Assembly (NCBI GenBank): GCA_018269005.1
Contig: JAFDVK010000056.1
Coordinates: 1 to 47,280, forward strand
DNA from: Acidobacteriota bacterium
Lineage (GTDB): Bacteria; Acidobacteriota; Blastocatellia; Pyrinomonadales; Pyrinomonadaceae
Direction: 5' to 3'
DNA: 47,280 bases
In this document: positions 32,028-40,119 of the stretch, piece after piece
How the letters are laid out: each line of letters opens with the position of its first letter
How positions within the stretch are numbered: the stretch's first letter is position 1
The notes under the pieces: generated by a model
Database searches by the model: none
Told to the model about the DNA's origin: nothing
What the model saw: only the letters and a program-made list of their open reading frames with translations
Translations under genes and position numbers: made by a program

Positions 32028-33803
32028 TCAAGGCTTCTTGTTGTTGTCAGGCTTCTGCTTCGGCGGCGGGGGCGGCGCGCCCGGCTTCGGGGGCTCCTTG
32101 CCCGCGTCGTCCGCTTCGCCGTCCGCCGGGTCCGGCATCTCCGGGGGCTCCGGTTCGGGATCGGCGTCTGTCCGGCCGATGGCGACCGGCGCTGTGACGT
32201 TGTTCCCCGGCGTCGCCAGCCCCGCTTCGCGGCGCATGTTGGCGATTTCCACGGTACGCGCGTGCTTCTGGGTATAGGGGATGCCCGTCTCGCGCATCGA
32301 CTCCTCGTCCAGATTCGTCACGCCCGTCGTAAGCCGCACGTTCGCCGCATTGGCGTCCTTCAGCGGGTCGATGCTCCCCGCCTCCTGGCCCAGCCAGATG
32401 CAACGCAGGTACGCTTGCCGCAGAATCGGGTCCTCGAAATACCCTGGGGCTTTGATGCGCCCGGCCGACACCGCCTCGTCCATGAACAGCTCAAAGATCG
32501 GCTGACAGAAATGGTGCGCGATCCAGGTTCGTTTCGTCTCGTAGTACCGCCACGCCATCAGGATCGCGGCGCGCGACGCCGAGTAGTTCGACGAGAACGA
32601 CATCACGAACACTTCGCGCGGCATCTGCACGCCCACAGCGATCTCCGTGATGATGGCCGTCACGAACGGGTCGTAGTTGGCGTTGGGGCGGGAGGGGTCC
32701 GCGATCTTGACCTCGGTGTCGGCGTCCGTCTGCACGACCGCGCCGGGGCCCATCTGGTACTCGTTGTCGCCCGTCGTGTTGTTGCCGGTCGTCTCGGCAT
32801 CCGTCCATTGCAGTGGCGGAAGCTGCTTCCCGGATTTCGAGTTGATGAACACCGTGAAATAGCTGGCGACCACGGCCGCCGTGAGTTCCGCGTCGCTGTA
32901 CTTGCCGAGCATGTGGAACTTCTCGATGACCGGCGCGAAGATGCTCATGCCACGGGTCTGATCGTAGCTGTCGGTGAGCATCAGATGATGCACCGCTCTG
33001 CGGCCCTTCGCGTCGAACGCCTCGTACCGCGTCCATTTCCGCGTGTTGGGATCGAAGTCGAAATCCGACTGATTCGAGAAGTAGTACCCGAGCGGATCTC
33101 CGTAGGGGCCCAGATCCACGCCCGCCACCAGCTTGCCCGTGGGCTTCGCCGCGTCGCTCTTCATGTATGGATTCGAGCACTTATCCGCGGGGACGATCTG
33201 CACGCGGGTCTTGTATCGCGTGTTGCGGTCGATCTGCGGGCACATGAAGAACACGTCCCCGTCCACCATGGCGTGCATGGTGATGAGACTGGTCAGCTCG
33301 TAGAAGTTGAATTTCCGCGCCACGTCAAGGTCGCGGTTCATGGCGAAGAGACGGAACTCGTTTTCGACCTGCTTCGAGAACTTCTCCACCTTCTTCGGCG
33401 ACCACTTCAGCGTGTCGCCGTCCGGCTGCGATTGCAGCTCCAGCCCGTCACCGACGATGGCCTGCACCGTGTTGCGAGCGTGGCCCGTGGCGTACGGCTC
33501 GTTCCGCACCAGATGCCGCGAGCGCGCCATGATGGTTTCGCGGGGACGGCGGTTCACGCCTGTGCTCCACGCTCCTTCGGTGTTGCGGTCGCTGCTGACG
33601 AGGCGGGAAACCAGATTCCGCAACGAGCTGCGCGTCTTGCTCGCGCCGTAGTACGGCTCAGTCGTGTTGTTGTTCCACCCGAAGCCATCCAGCGCGGCCA
33701 TGGCGCTCCGTGCCTTGGCGCGCTTCATCAACTGGTCCGCGTCCATAACGCCGATGTTGAACAGCGTACGCTCGAAAATGTTCGGTCCCTTTTTCATGCT
33801 CAC
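32028..33803 (-). CDS. Portal protein, lambda gpB family
   Basis: 591 residues from a GTG at 33803 overlapping the gpW stop (GTGA); an ATG two codons later is the alternative. Typical lambda-family portal features are RSLRNLVSR-like N-terminal basic helices, RHLVRNEPYATGHARNTVQ, and QMPREVFVMSFSSNYSASRA near the crown. A long disordered, Asp/Pro-rich tail ends the protein (GAPPPPPKQKPDNNKKP). It forms the dodecameric ring for packaging. Confidence 0.88.
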   Translation of the reverse strand: MSMKKGPNIFERTLFNIGVMDADQLMKRAKARSAMAALDGFGWNNNTTEPYYGASKTRSSLRNLVSRLVSSDRNTEGAWSTGVNRRPRETIMARSRHLVRNEPYATGHARNTVQAIVGDGLELQSQPDGDTLKWSPKKVEKFSKQVENEFRLFAMNRDLDVARKFNFYELTSLITMHAMVDGDVFFMCPQIDRNTRYKTRVQIVPADKCSNPYMKSDAAKPTGKLVAGVDLGPYGDPLGYYFSNQSDFDFDPNTRKWTRYEAFDAKGRRAVHHLMLTDSYDQTRGMSIFAPVIEKFHMLGKYSDAELTAAVVASYFTVFINSKSGKQLPPLQWTDAETTGNNTTGDNEYQMGPGAVVQTDADTEVKIADPSRPNANYDPFVTAIITEIAVGVQMPREVFVMSFSSNYSASRAAILMAWRYYETKRTWIAHHFCQPIFELFMDEAVSAGRIKAPGYFEDPILRQAYLRCIWLGQEAGSIDPLKDANAANVRLTTGVTNLDEESMRETGIPYTQKHARTVEIANMRREAGLATPGNNVTAPVAIGRTDADPEPEPPEMPDPADGEADDAGKEPPKPGAPPPPPKQKPDNNKKP

Positions 33804-34033
33804 ACCACCAACCTTCCGACGTTGATCCCGGTTCCGCCCTGTGCCGCCGCCTTCGCTTCGGCGATCTGCACCTTGTACCAGTCGATTGTCTCGCGCACCT
33901 CGGGCAAGTCAGCGCGAACGAGCTGACGCCCGTTTCGGATGCCGCCGATGGTGTACTGCTGGCCCTTTTGCAGCGCGCGCAGCGCCTTGAACCAGTCTTC
34001 GAGATCCGCTTCCAGCTCAGTAAGGGTGGGCAT
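33800..34033 (-). CDS. Head-tail joining protein, gpW-like
   Basis: 77 residues behind GAGGGAAATGAC. It has the lambda gpW layout: a first helix (LEADLEDWFKALRALQKG), the central QQYTIGGIRNGRQLV hairpin, then the LPEVRETIDWYKVQIAEAK helix. It sits between terminase and portal exactly as in lambda. It stabilises packaged heads and prepares the connector for the tail. Confidence 0.85.
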   Translation of the reverse strand: MPTLTELEADLEDWFKALRALQKGQQYTIGGIRNGRQLVRADLPEVRETIDWYKVQIAEAKAAAQGGTGINVGRLVV

Positions 34034-34034
34034 G

Positions 34035-37000
34035 TCATTTCCCTCGTTTTTTCAGGCCGGACTTGAGTTCTGCGAGCATGGTGGCGATGTCTTTCACGTC
34101 GAGGATCGAGAAGGCCGCGATGTTCAGCACCGCGCAATCGAGCACTTCGTTTCTCTCCCGCACCTTCTCCCACACAACGTACTTGACACCTGATCGGTAC
34201 TTGATTGTAGCCTTTTCAGCCCGGAGCTGTCTATAGAACTCTTCCGACAGCCCGGCCGGGAAGTGCGTGTAGCTCGGGCCGGGGATCGGCACCATCCGAA
34301 TTGAGTCGTCCAGAATGGACTTGGCGGCATTGGTGCCGATGCTGTACAGGGTCGCCCGGTGCTCGTTCGACTGCGTGGGGGTCGTGCTCAGCGGCGCGGT
34401 GGGGTTGCTGGAGCCCTTGGACGAGAACACCCGGTACTTCTGCCGGGCCTTCGTGTACTTGTAGACGAACGTGGACGTGTTGCCGTCACCCGAATCCACC
34501 AGCGCGCAGCTCAGGGGCAGTTTCCGGCCCGAGGCATGGGTCCATTGCCGCTGGAGCAGCTTGTCCAGCTCGCGCCAGACGTCGGGCTGCTGGGGTGCGC
34601 CCCAGAGCTGAACCGGCGCGATGGGCCGACCCTGATCGTCCGGCAGCGCAAGCACCCACCGCTCCTGGCCCACTCCGTGCGCCATGAACAGCACCTCCAA
34701 GCGATCCGGCTGCACGTCCACGCCCGCGGTGATGACGCATGCCTCCATCGGCACTTCCGCGCCGTAGTTCTCGCCGCGGTCCTGGATGCCCTCGACATCC
34801 ACGGTCTTCTCGCGCTTCTCGTCCCAGCATTCCCCCAGCACCGTGTTCACGAACACCCGCAACTTCTCCAGGCCGCCGCGCTTCGCCGAAATGAACGCTT
34901 GTGCGATCTGCCCGAACGAGCGCCACGGGCTGTACATCTCGTTCATGTGGAATCCGCGGCACGTGACCCGCTCCGGGTGCTCCGCCAGCCAGACGCCCGA
35001 TTCCATCATTTCGGTCTTATGGCGATCCTCGATCATCTCTGGGCAATGCGCGCACTGGTATTTCGCGTCCTGCGGCTTGTTCTCCGGCCACGTGAGGTTC
35101 TTAAACTCAAGCACCTGAAGCGCGCCGCAATGCGGGCACGGAAGAAAGAACCGCTCCATGGTGGATTCGAGCCACAGCTCATCCACCCGCGAAATGCCGA
35201 GCACGGTCGGCGTTGCGGCCACCACCGATTTCCGATTCCAGAACGTGTTGCCGCGCTTCTCCACCAACAGAAACGGGTCGCCTTCCACCTGTCCGTTCTT
35301 ACCGATCGACAGCGGAATACGGTCGATCTCGTCCACGAAGATTTTGCCCACGGGACGCATCGACGTTTCCGCGGTCGAGTTGCCACCGATGGCCGTGAAG
35401 TGTCCGCCAGGGAAGTTCTTGTGTACCAATGTCTCCTTCGAGTTCCCGGCGAACTTGTCTTTCTCCTGGTTTCGCACCTTCTCACGAAGCGGCAGCGTGT
35501 CGCGGATCGTGGGATCGAGGCGATCCTTAATCCACGTCTTCGCGAGTCCTCCTGTCGGCAGCATGAGAAGCATGGGCTCAGGGGCCATGTCCATCGTGTA
35601 GCCGATCATGTTCAGAATGCCCTCCGTATTGTGCGTAGGGATCATCCCACGTCCCGCAAGAAACAGGTGATCCTCTGCCGCCACACCGATACAGCGCGTA
35701 GGCACGCTCTTCACTTCGCGGATAGCCACGATCCTGCGCTGGAAAACTTCCGAAGTACGTCGCCCTTTACGCGAAGGTTGCCGCGCCGCCTTGCGAGCAA
35801 GATGAAACACCGGCATATCCGCATAGACCATGAACGTCGTGATGAACGCAACACCCTCCACGCGCTCACCGAGATATGTGCATCGAGTCTTCCGTTCCGC
35901 CATCCTCGGCTTCAGCCCCAAGGACCGGATCAGCTCAACAACGTCTTCAGCCAATCTGCGATTGGTGAGCGTGATAGAGCATCTTCCGTTCTTCCCGCAC
36001 GTCCCATCCGTGTCCATCAACCCCCGCAATAGCTCAAGGCGCTGCTCAGACGACGCCCGAAGATACGGGGCGGGAATGTGTTTGTTCCGCATCAGCCCGA
36101 GAGCCACCAGTCGATCACTGAACGCCATCGCTGCCGAATCAGGGGCGTCTTTCCTTGCGCGGCCCCACTTGGACGCCATCGCCGCCTGCCTCCCACATTC
36201 GGCACAGTACCCGCTTTTCGTTCTCCCTGTTTCGGCAAGCCTGTGCCCGCGGCGGCACACCTCCGCGGGATCGCGACGCCCCAACGCGATCGTCAAGACT
36301 CCGGTATCCGTTCGATGGACCACTTCCTGCCGCTCATTGACGTGCCGCAGAATGTCGGGGGCGTCGTTCTCGTGGAGCGTGATCTGACCAGAATAGCTGT
36401 GCCCATCGCCTAGCCACACCCCCAGGCTGTACGGCGCGATGCTCTGCGTAATCGGGGCGCACTCCAGCGGCTCCGCAAGGGCCACCGAGAAGTTGTTTCG
36501 CACTCCCGTCTTCACCCCACGCTTCACGATCTGTTCGGTCGTAAGCACGCGTGTCCCGTACCGCTCGCTTTTGGTTTCCCACAAGTGGCCCGCATCTGCG
36601 ACGATCACTTCGCCATCGCTGAACTCGACAGCATAGCAGCGATGCCCCTGAAACACTTCCGATACGAGGACAACTCGTGTCGGCTTACCATTCTTTCCGA
36701 ATACCATGTCCCCCACCACGATATCCCCCATTGTGGTCCACCCGTTCGGCGTCGGGATCGGCGTATCCAGGGCTAACGCCTTAGCCATCTGCGCCGAGAA
36801 CTTCATCACGATCCGGTCGATGCGGTCGTCCTTGTACGCATCCATGATCTCGCGCATCCATGGCACCTTGCTCGTGCGCCATTTGCCCGGCTGCGACGAC
36901 GCTTCGGGCGGCAGCATGCGGTACGCATCCGACCATTCGGATACGGTCATATTCGCGGGAGGCTTCCAGGCCGCGCGTACCTGCTTCCCGATGCGGTTCG

Positions 37001-37067
37001 TGACGTCTTCAACTGTCCCGGCTACCGTCGAGTATGCGGGCTTTTTCTTTCTCTCCAGCCAACTCAT
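34035..37067 (-). CDS. Terminase large subunit, GpA family, interrupted by an intein
   Basis: 1010 codons from ATG 37067 (GAGGTGCTTG upstream; a TTG codon precedes it in frame), of which 384 are an intein, leaving about 626 residues. The N-terminal extein has VSEWSDAYRMLPPEASSQPG, typical of GpA terminases. The ATPase Walker A, FSAQMAK-TEGILN, is split by the intein between Lys96 and Thr481. After it come KIFVDEIDRI (Walker B), two CxxC pairs of a zinc ribbon (CPHCGALQ, CAHCPEM) and the nuclease acidic motif ALVDSGDGNT. It cuts concatemers and powers packaging. The gene overlaps TerS by 59 bp. Activity should require splicing, because the break lies in the nucleotide-binding loop. Confidence 0.92.
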   Translation of the reverse strand: MSWLERKKKPAYSTVAGTVEDVTNRIGKQVRAAWKPPANMTVSEWSDAYRMLPPEASSQPGKWRTSKVPWMREIMDAYKDDRIDRIVMKFSAQMAKALALDTPIPTPNGWTTMGDIVVGDMVFGKNGKPTRVVLVSEVFQGHRCYAVEFSDGEVIVADAGHLWETKSERYGTRVLTTEQIVKRGVKTGVRNNFSVALAEPLECAPITQSIAPYSLGVWLGDGHSYSGQITLHENDAPDILRHVNERQEVVHRTDTGVLTIALGRRDPAEVCRRGHRLAETGRTKSGYCAECGRQAAMASKWGRARKDAPDSAAMAFSDRLVALGLMRNKHIPAPYLRASSEQRLELLRGLMDTDGTCGKNGRCSITLTNRRLAEDVVELIRSLGLKPRMAERKTRCTYLGERVEGVAFITTFMVYADMPVFHLARKAARQPSRKGRRTSEVFQRRIVAIREVKSVPTRCIGVAAEDHLFLAGRGMIPTHNTEGILNMIGYTMDMAPEPMLLMLPTGGLAKTWIKDRLDPTIRDTLPLREKVRNQEKDKFAGNSKETLVHKNFPGGHFTAIGGNSTAETSMRPVGKIFVDEIDRIPLSIGKNGQVEGDPFLLVEKRGNTFWNRKSVVAATPTVLGISRVDELWLESTMERFFLPCPHCGALQVLEFKNLTWPENKPQDAKYQCAHCPEMIEDRHKTEMMESGVWLAEHPERVTCRGFHMNEMYSPWRSFGQIAQAFISAKRGGLEKLRVFVNTVLGECWDEKREKTVDVEGIQDRGENYGAEVPMEACVITAGVDVQPDRLEVLFMAHGVGQERWVLALPDDQGRPIAPVQLWGAPQQPDVWRELDKLLQRQWTHASGRKLPLSCALVDSGDGNTSTFVYKYTKARQKYRVFSSKGSSNPTAPLSTTPTQSNEHRATLYSIGTNAAKSILDDSIRMVPIPGPSYTHFPAGLSEEFYRQLRAEKATIKYRSGVKYVVWEKVRERNEVLDCAVLNIAAFSILDVKDIATMLAELKSGLKKRGK
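35628..36779 (-). other. Class 3-type intein with LAGLIDADG endonuclease in TerL
   Basis: 384 residues, from Ala97 to Asn480 of the precursor, followed by Thr481. Block A is ALALDTPIPTPNGWTTMGD, with no Cys or Ser at position 1. Block B has ADAGHLW (His161, Trp163). Block F has RCIGVAAEDHLFLAG (Cys459). Block G ends PTHN (Thr478, His479, Asn480). The Trp/Cys/Thr triplet with a non-nucleophilic first residue is the signature of class 3 inteins, which start from the block F Cys. The endonuclease has both LAGLIDADG motifs, SLGVWLGDGH (D221) and LLRGLMDTDG (D352/D354). Between them lies a CRRGH...YCAEC zinc-finger-like insert (Cys271, His275, Cys288, Cys291). All expected catalytic residues are intact, so both splicing and homing look functional. 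Confidence 0.9.
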
Positions 37068-37542
37068 CAAGCACCTCGTGGATCATTTCAGTGACGATCT
37101 TTTGCAGTTGATCCGGCGTCGCCCCGTCACGCAAGTAGGGGCGGGAGCTTGCCGCGACCGCGTTCGGGATGGCGAGCAGTTTCAGCTTCGCGCGCGCCAC
37201 GATAGACACGATGTACTTCGACGCGGCCTTGATCGAAACGAGATCCCCGGCCATCTCGTCTGCTTTGTACCGCTCGATGCGTGCTCGCTGCTTGCGGAAT
37301 TCCGCGAGTTCCTTGTCCTCGCCCTGCGGTGCGTCCGGGTCCGTGACCTTGTTGCCGCGAGCCGCATGCCTTAGCGACGATGCCTGGGAACGGATATGGC
37401 CGCGAAGGTACTCGCAGTAAGCCGTCACCTGATCCATATCCCAATCGTTCCGGCCGTTCTCCTTGACGACCCGGTCCGTCTTCAGCTTCGAGATTTCGTT
37501 GTGGTCGATGCCCAGGATCGCCGCGAATTCCACTGTCTTCAT
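37009..37542 (-). CDS. Terminase small subunit, Nu1-like
   Basis: 177 residues; its ATG overlaps the previous stop (ATGA). The N-terminal winged HTH (TVEFAAILGIDHNEISKLKTD) and the following charged helix (EDKELAEFRKQRARIERYKA) match the Nu1/TerS DNA-packaging family. The C-terminus is helical, for oligomerisation. It selects the packaging site and recruits TerL, whose start lies inside this gene. Confidence 0.8.
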   Translation of the reverse strand: MKTVEFAAILGIDHNEISKLKTDRVVKENGRNDWDMDQVTAYCEYLRGHIRSQASSLRHAARGNKVTDPDAPQGEDKELAEFRKQRARIERYKADEMAGDLVSIKAASKYIVSIVARAKLKLLAIPNAVAASSRPYLRDGATPDQLQKIVTEMIHEVLDELAGEKEKARILDGSRDS

Positions 37543-38294
37543 GTGGTCCTCACGCCGCTAAGGATCTCCTGGAGATACCCGGTCGTGAGCACCGGCAACA
37601 CGTCATTGATGACCGCCAAGCCGTTCTCGATAAACGGCCACTTCTTCTTGATGTGAACCGGACGGTCGAGCAAGAACCAGAGCGGCTTGTACGCCTTCCG
37701 CCCACCGACGCGAATCGCGATGGTGGGGATGGCCGCGTGCTCCAGGAACACGAGTCCCGCGTACTTCTTCACCCGCGGAGCCGCGCCCGCCTTCTCGACG
37801 CGACGCCTGCGGCCCGAGGCCAGCCCATGCCGCGCCTCTTCCTGTTTGATCTTCGCCTTCGTGATCGCGAGCAACATCTGGCCGGGCCAGTTCTGGCCGC
37901 GCAGCGTGGTGCGCTCACCCGCCGCGCCTCGCGGGAACTGCACTGTCGGCAAGTCCGCACCCATTTTCGGCACGCCCTGCGTGTCCCCGTGAGGCATCTT
38001 CTCGCCTCCCTCCACCAGCAACGGAGCGAGATCAAATCCGCGATTCCCTTTTCGCACGCCCACCGTGCCGATGAGCCTGTCGCGCGTTGCTGGTTGCGGC
38101 GTCACGATGGAGTTCCGCATCCAGTTGGTGCGGATCTTCAGGTACTCGCCCAGCCTATCTCGACTCGTCGTTCGCACGAACCCTACCGTTTCCGTGATGG
38201 CGCGCGCCACGGCGAAGTTGGTCTGGCGACCGAACCGCTCGAAGACCTTCGCGGTTCGCTTGATGTCAAACTGGAGTTGAACTACCTGATCCAT
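37539..38294 (-). CDS. gpZ-like minor tail/completion protein (tentative)
   Basis: 251 residues. The opening LQFDIKRTAKVFERFGRQTNFAVARAI resembles the start of prophage minor tail protein Z-type proteins, which also begin with an AInrT-type helix. Much of the rest is basic, with RGGRKAYKPLW-like segments. The position just upstream of TerS is unusual for a tail protein, so this call is weak. It is linked to both neighbours by start/stop overlap. Confidence 0.4.
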   Translation of the reverse strand: MDQVVQLQFDIKRTAKVFERFGRQTNFAVARAITETVGFVRTTSRDRLGEYLKIRTNWMRNSIVTPQPATRDRLIGTVGVRKGNRGFDLAPLLVEGGEKMPHGDTQGVPKMGADLPTVQFPRGAAGERTTLRGQNWPGQMLLAITKAKIKQEEARHGLASGRRRRVEKAGAAPRVKKYAGLVFLEHAAIPTIAIRVGGRKAYKPLWFLLDRPVHIKKKWPFIENGLAVINDVLPVLTTGYLQEILSGVRTT

Positions 38295-38731
38295 CGGGCG
38301 TACTCCTGATAGATTGCGGCGTAGGTGATGGCGTTCCGGTGATTGACGAGGTGGATCATAGCGTGTGGGGTGTCGAACACTTCATCGATGGCCCATTCCG
38401 GATATGCGGTCCAACCCCACGGCGTGCTCATCACCACCATAGCCGGGAAGACCGACTTGCCGAAGTCCTTCATCCAGCGGCGCTGGTCCACGTCAGGGAT
38501 CATCGCCTTGTCCCATGAGGTCGCCGACAGGGCGGGGACGTCGAGCGTGCTCTTGATCTCCATCCACATGCCCGGTGGGTACTTCGTCAGCACGGCCATG
38601 TCCTGCGTCGGCAAGCACGCGAGCGTGTCGCAGATTCCCTTGGTGAACCTGTCCGTGAACTTCTGCACGATGCAGCCCTGGCCCTTCAAGGCTGTGAGCA
38701 TCTTCGACTGGAATTTCGCTTCACCGGACAT
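38282..38731 (-). CDS. PD-(D/E)XK-type nuclease, VRR-NUC/resolvase-like
   Basis: 149 residues. The N-terminus (EAKFQSKMLTALKGQGCIVQK) followed by GICDTLACLP and MWMEIKSTLDVPALS gives the D...E-x-K signature of small phage restriction-fold nucleases such as VRR-NUC and resolvase-like enzymes. The end contains a conserved-looking DQRRWMKDFG helix. Placed upstream of the packaging genes, it may resolve branched DNA before packaging. Confidence 0.65.
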   Translation of the reverse strand: MSGEAKFQSKMLTALKGQGCIVQKFTDRFTKGICDTLACLPTQDMAVLTKYPPGMWMEIKSTLDVPALSATSWDKAMIPDVDQRRWMKDFGKSVFPAMVVMSTPWGWTAYPEWAIDEVFDTPHAMIHLVNHRNAITYAAIYQEYARWIR

Positions 38732-39425
38732 TCTTGGGCCTCCGTTGTACGGGCTTACCCTCGCCCGGCTCGACGCGCTCGTACATATCCCGCTTTTCCA
38801 GGTGGGCTCGTAGAGAGTCCCGATGGATGCCTAGCTCCGATGCAACCAACCCAAGCGGCCGGATCAGTGTCTCCTTTCCGTTGATCGTGCCGAGCCAGCC
38901 CCTATCGGCGCATGCCCGCACCACCATGTCCGTCGTCCAGCGCGGCTTCACGAGCCCCGCCTGCTTGCGGTAGTACGAGATTTTCCGCGAGGTGAGTTCT
39001 GGGTACTTCTCCTTCAGCTCCCAGATGGCCATGTGCCGGATCTCCCACATGAACTCCTTCTTCGCGCCCTCCTGCGTGTCCGCAGTCATCGCGGACTCGT
39101 TTTCCAGGTGCGTCATGTGCTTTCGGCCCAGGCCAGCTTTTCGGCGAAGGCGCTGCAATTGATTCCGAGAGATGCCCAGCTTTTCGAGCTGCTCGTCAAA
39201 GGTGTCGTCCTGGAGGCTCATCAGGTTGTCGATCATCCGCTGCGGGTCCTTGAGCCGTTCAGCCACCACCGGCCGCGTGCCCATCCGCTTACGGATACGC
39301 GACACCTTGGACGGATCGAGCCCGAACGCCGCCTTGAAGTACGCGCACGACCGGCCCTGCTCCAATGCCTCCTGGAGATCCGCGCACCGTTCCGGTGAGA
39401 GTGTGTCCTCGAACCGCTTCCTCAT
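38721..39425 (-). CDS. Tandem helix-turn-helix protein, first gene of the late operon
   Basis: 234 residues containing four HTH-like units: about 18-49 (LDPSKVSRIRKRMG), about 75-99 (LGISRNQLQRLRRKAGL), about 133-158 (LTSRKISYYRKQAGL) and about 192-215 (LGIHRDSLRAHLEKRDM). The first three end with a similar basic R-x-R/K-K-x-x-G turn, suggesting internal duplication. It is the first gene after the 1.15-kb control region and heads the 25-kb late operon, so a late-gene regulator or origin-binding protein is plausible. It has no Shine-Dalgarno: a promoter-like pair ends six bases before its ATG, so the mRNA may be leaderless. Confidence 0.7.
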   Translation of the reverse strand: MRKRFEDTLSPERCADLQEALEQGRSCAYFKAAFGLDPSKVSRIRKRMGTRPVVAERLKDPQRMIDNLMSLQDDTFDEQLEKLGISRNQLQRLRRKAGLGRKHMTHLENESAMTADTQEGAKKEFMWEIRHMAIWELKEKYPELTSRKISYYRKQAGLVKPRWTTDMVVRACADRGWLGTINGKETLIRPLGLVASELGIHRDSLRAHLEKRDMYERVEPGEGKPVQRRPKNVR

Positions 39426-39431
39426 AGCAAA

Positions 39432-39460
39432 AGCATACCACGGGGCGGGAACGAAAACAA
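39432..39460 (-). promoter_or_regulatory. Candidate late promoter giving a leaderless mRNA
   Basis: On the minus strand, TTGTTT (39460-39455), a 17-bp spacer and TATGCT (39437-39432) are followed by only six bases before the ATG of the tandem-HTH gene at 39425. The normal start distance would place +1 on or next to the ATG. The -10 lies within the 14-mer GTATGCTTTTGCTA, which also occurs at 14594-14607. Confidence 0.5.
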
Positions 39461-39510
39461 CGTGGGGCTCGTCGCCTTATATGGAACGCGCGCATGCGCA
39501 TATACACGCC

Positions 39511-39537
39511 TGCGCAGGAAGCACTTTTTTTACGAAA
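39511..39537 (+). repeat. Left arm of a 27-bp inverted repeat
   Basis: These 27 bases match the reverse complement of 39733-39759 exactly. Similarity continues outward: GCGCATATAC and an AACA-x-TTG block match in both arms with a few changes, making imperfect arms of about 50 bp. The core contains GGAAGCAC and a run of seven T. The arms enclose about 195 bp. Confidence 0.9.
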
Positions 39538-39732
39538 AAACAATTGGCGACACACGGAATGCTTTTGCCTGTATCCCTACCCAGGCAACCCTCAAAAACC
39601 AAGGAAACAACAACGAAACGTAAATATCGTGTACGGCGACGAAATACCGTTTCTGTATGTGTTGATTTTGCGTGGTGTTGGAAGCGACCTCCGCCCATTT
39701 AATTGTGTCACAAAGATGTTGCGCAACTGTTC

Positions 39733-39759
39733 TTTCGTAAAAAAAGTGCTTCCTGCGCA
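39733..39759 (-). repeat. Right arm of the 27-bp inverted repeat
   Basis: This is the exact reverse complement of 39511-39537. Each arm also carries one TTTACG hexamer, reading toward the other arm. The sequence could be a protein-bound origin element or the ends of a lost mobile element; no transposase or target duplication is visible. Confidence 0.9.
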
Positions 39760-39947
39760 CGCGTATATGCGCGCACGCTGCAAGTGTTGTGCCAATTGCT
39801 GCATGTTGTTGGGTAGAGTTGATTTACGAGCCGTGCGATTATTGGAGCACGAATCAATGGGTCGTCGAAATGGGCCAATCGACAAAAAGCAACCCCCTCA
39901 AAACACGTAAATCTCGCAGAAATTTACGTTTTTCTGGCGGAAAACAG

Positions 39948-39976
39948 TTGCGGATTGCCTCGGGGATAATTACGAT
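39948..39976 (+). promoter_or_regulatory. Candidate plus-strand promoter in the control region
   Basis: TTGCGG (39948-39953), a 17-bp spacer and TACGAT (39971-39976) form a plausible sigma-70-type promoter, directly followed by TGCTTTTGC and CGTAAAT. If used, the transcript would cross the 20-bp repeats before reaching the gene at 40573 and could act as a primer or leader RNA. Confidence 0.4.
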
Positions 39977-40049
39977 CCTGCTTTTGCGTCGTAAATTCCG
40001 TGGGGCGAAATAAGCAAGTCCTGTGCCAGTAAATATGCACCGAATGGCC

Positions 40050-40119
40050 GCATATTCGTGCATATTGTCGTATGCTCGTGCATATATTGGTATATTCGTG
40101 CATATGTTGGTATATGGGC
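40050..40119 (+). repeat. Iteron-like 20-bp tandem repeats
   Basis: Three consecutive 20-bp units start at 40050, 40070 and 40090, sharing the core TCGTGCATAT with flanking GTAT/GCAT, and a degenerate fourth begins at 40110. A weaker 10-bp sub-period is visible. Units placed two helical turns apart would put a bound protein on one DNA face. They are followed within 15 bp by the AT-rich palindrome at 40133-40144. Confidence 0.75.

Noticed and set aside
32262..33926. 554-codon plus-strand frame
   Set aside because: It mirrors the portal gene with Arg/His/Val bias.
34359..36032. 557-codon plus-strand frame opposite TerL
   Set aside because: It crosses the intein/extein boundary without change and has shadow-like composition.
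35628..36779. Group I intron or inserted endonuclease gene instead of an intein
   Set aside because: The reading frame is continuous, with protein splicing motifs at both edges and an exact return to the Walker A sequence.
39494..39910. 138-codon plus-strand frame in the control region
   Set aside because: It runs across both arms of the inverted repeat, lacks a ribosome site and has no domain; its start region is dictated by the repeat.
40050..40119. CRISPR-like array
   Set aside because: The 20-bp units are directly contiguous and diverged, with no spacers; iteron-like repeats are the better description.
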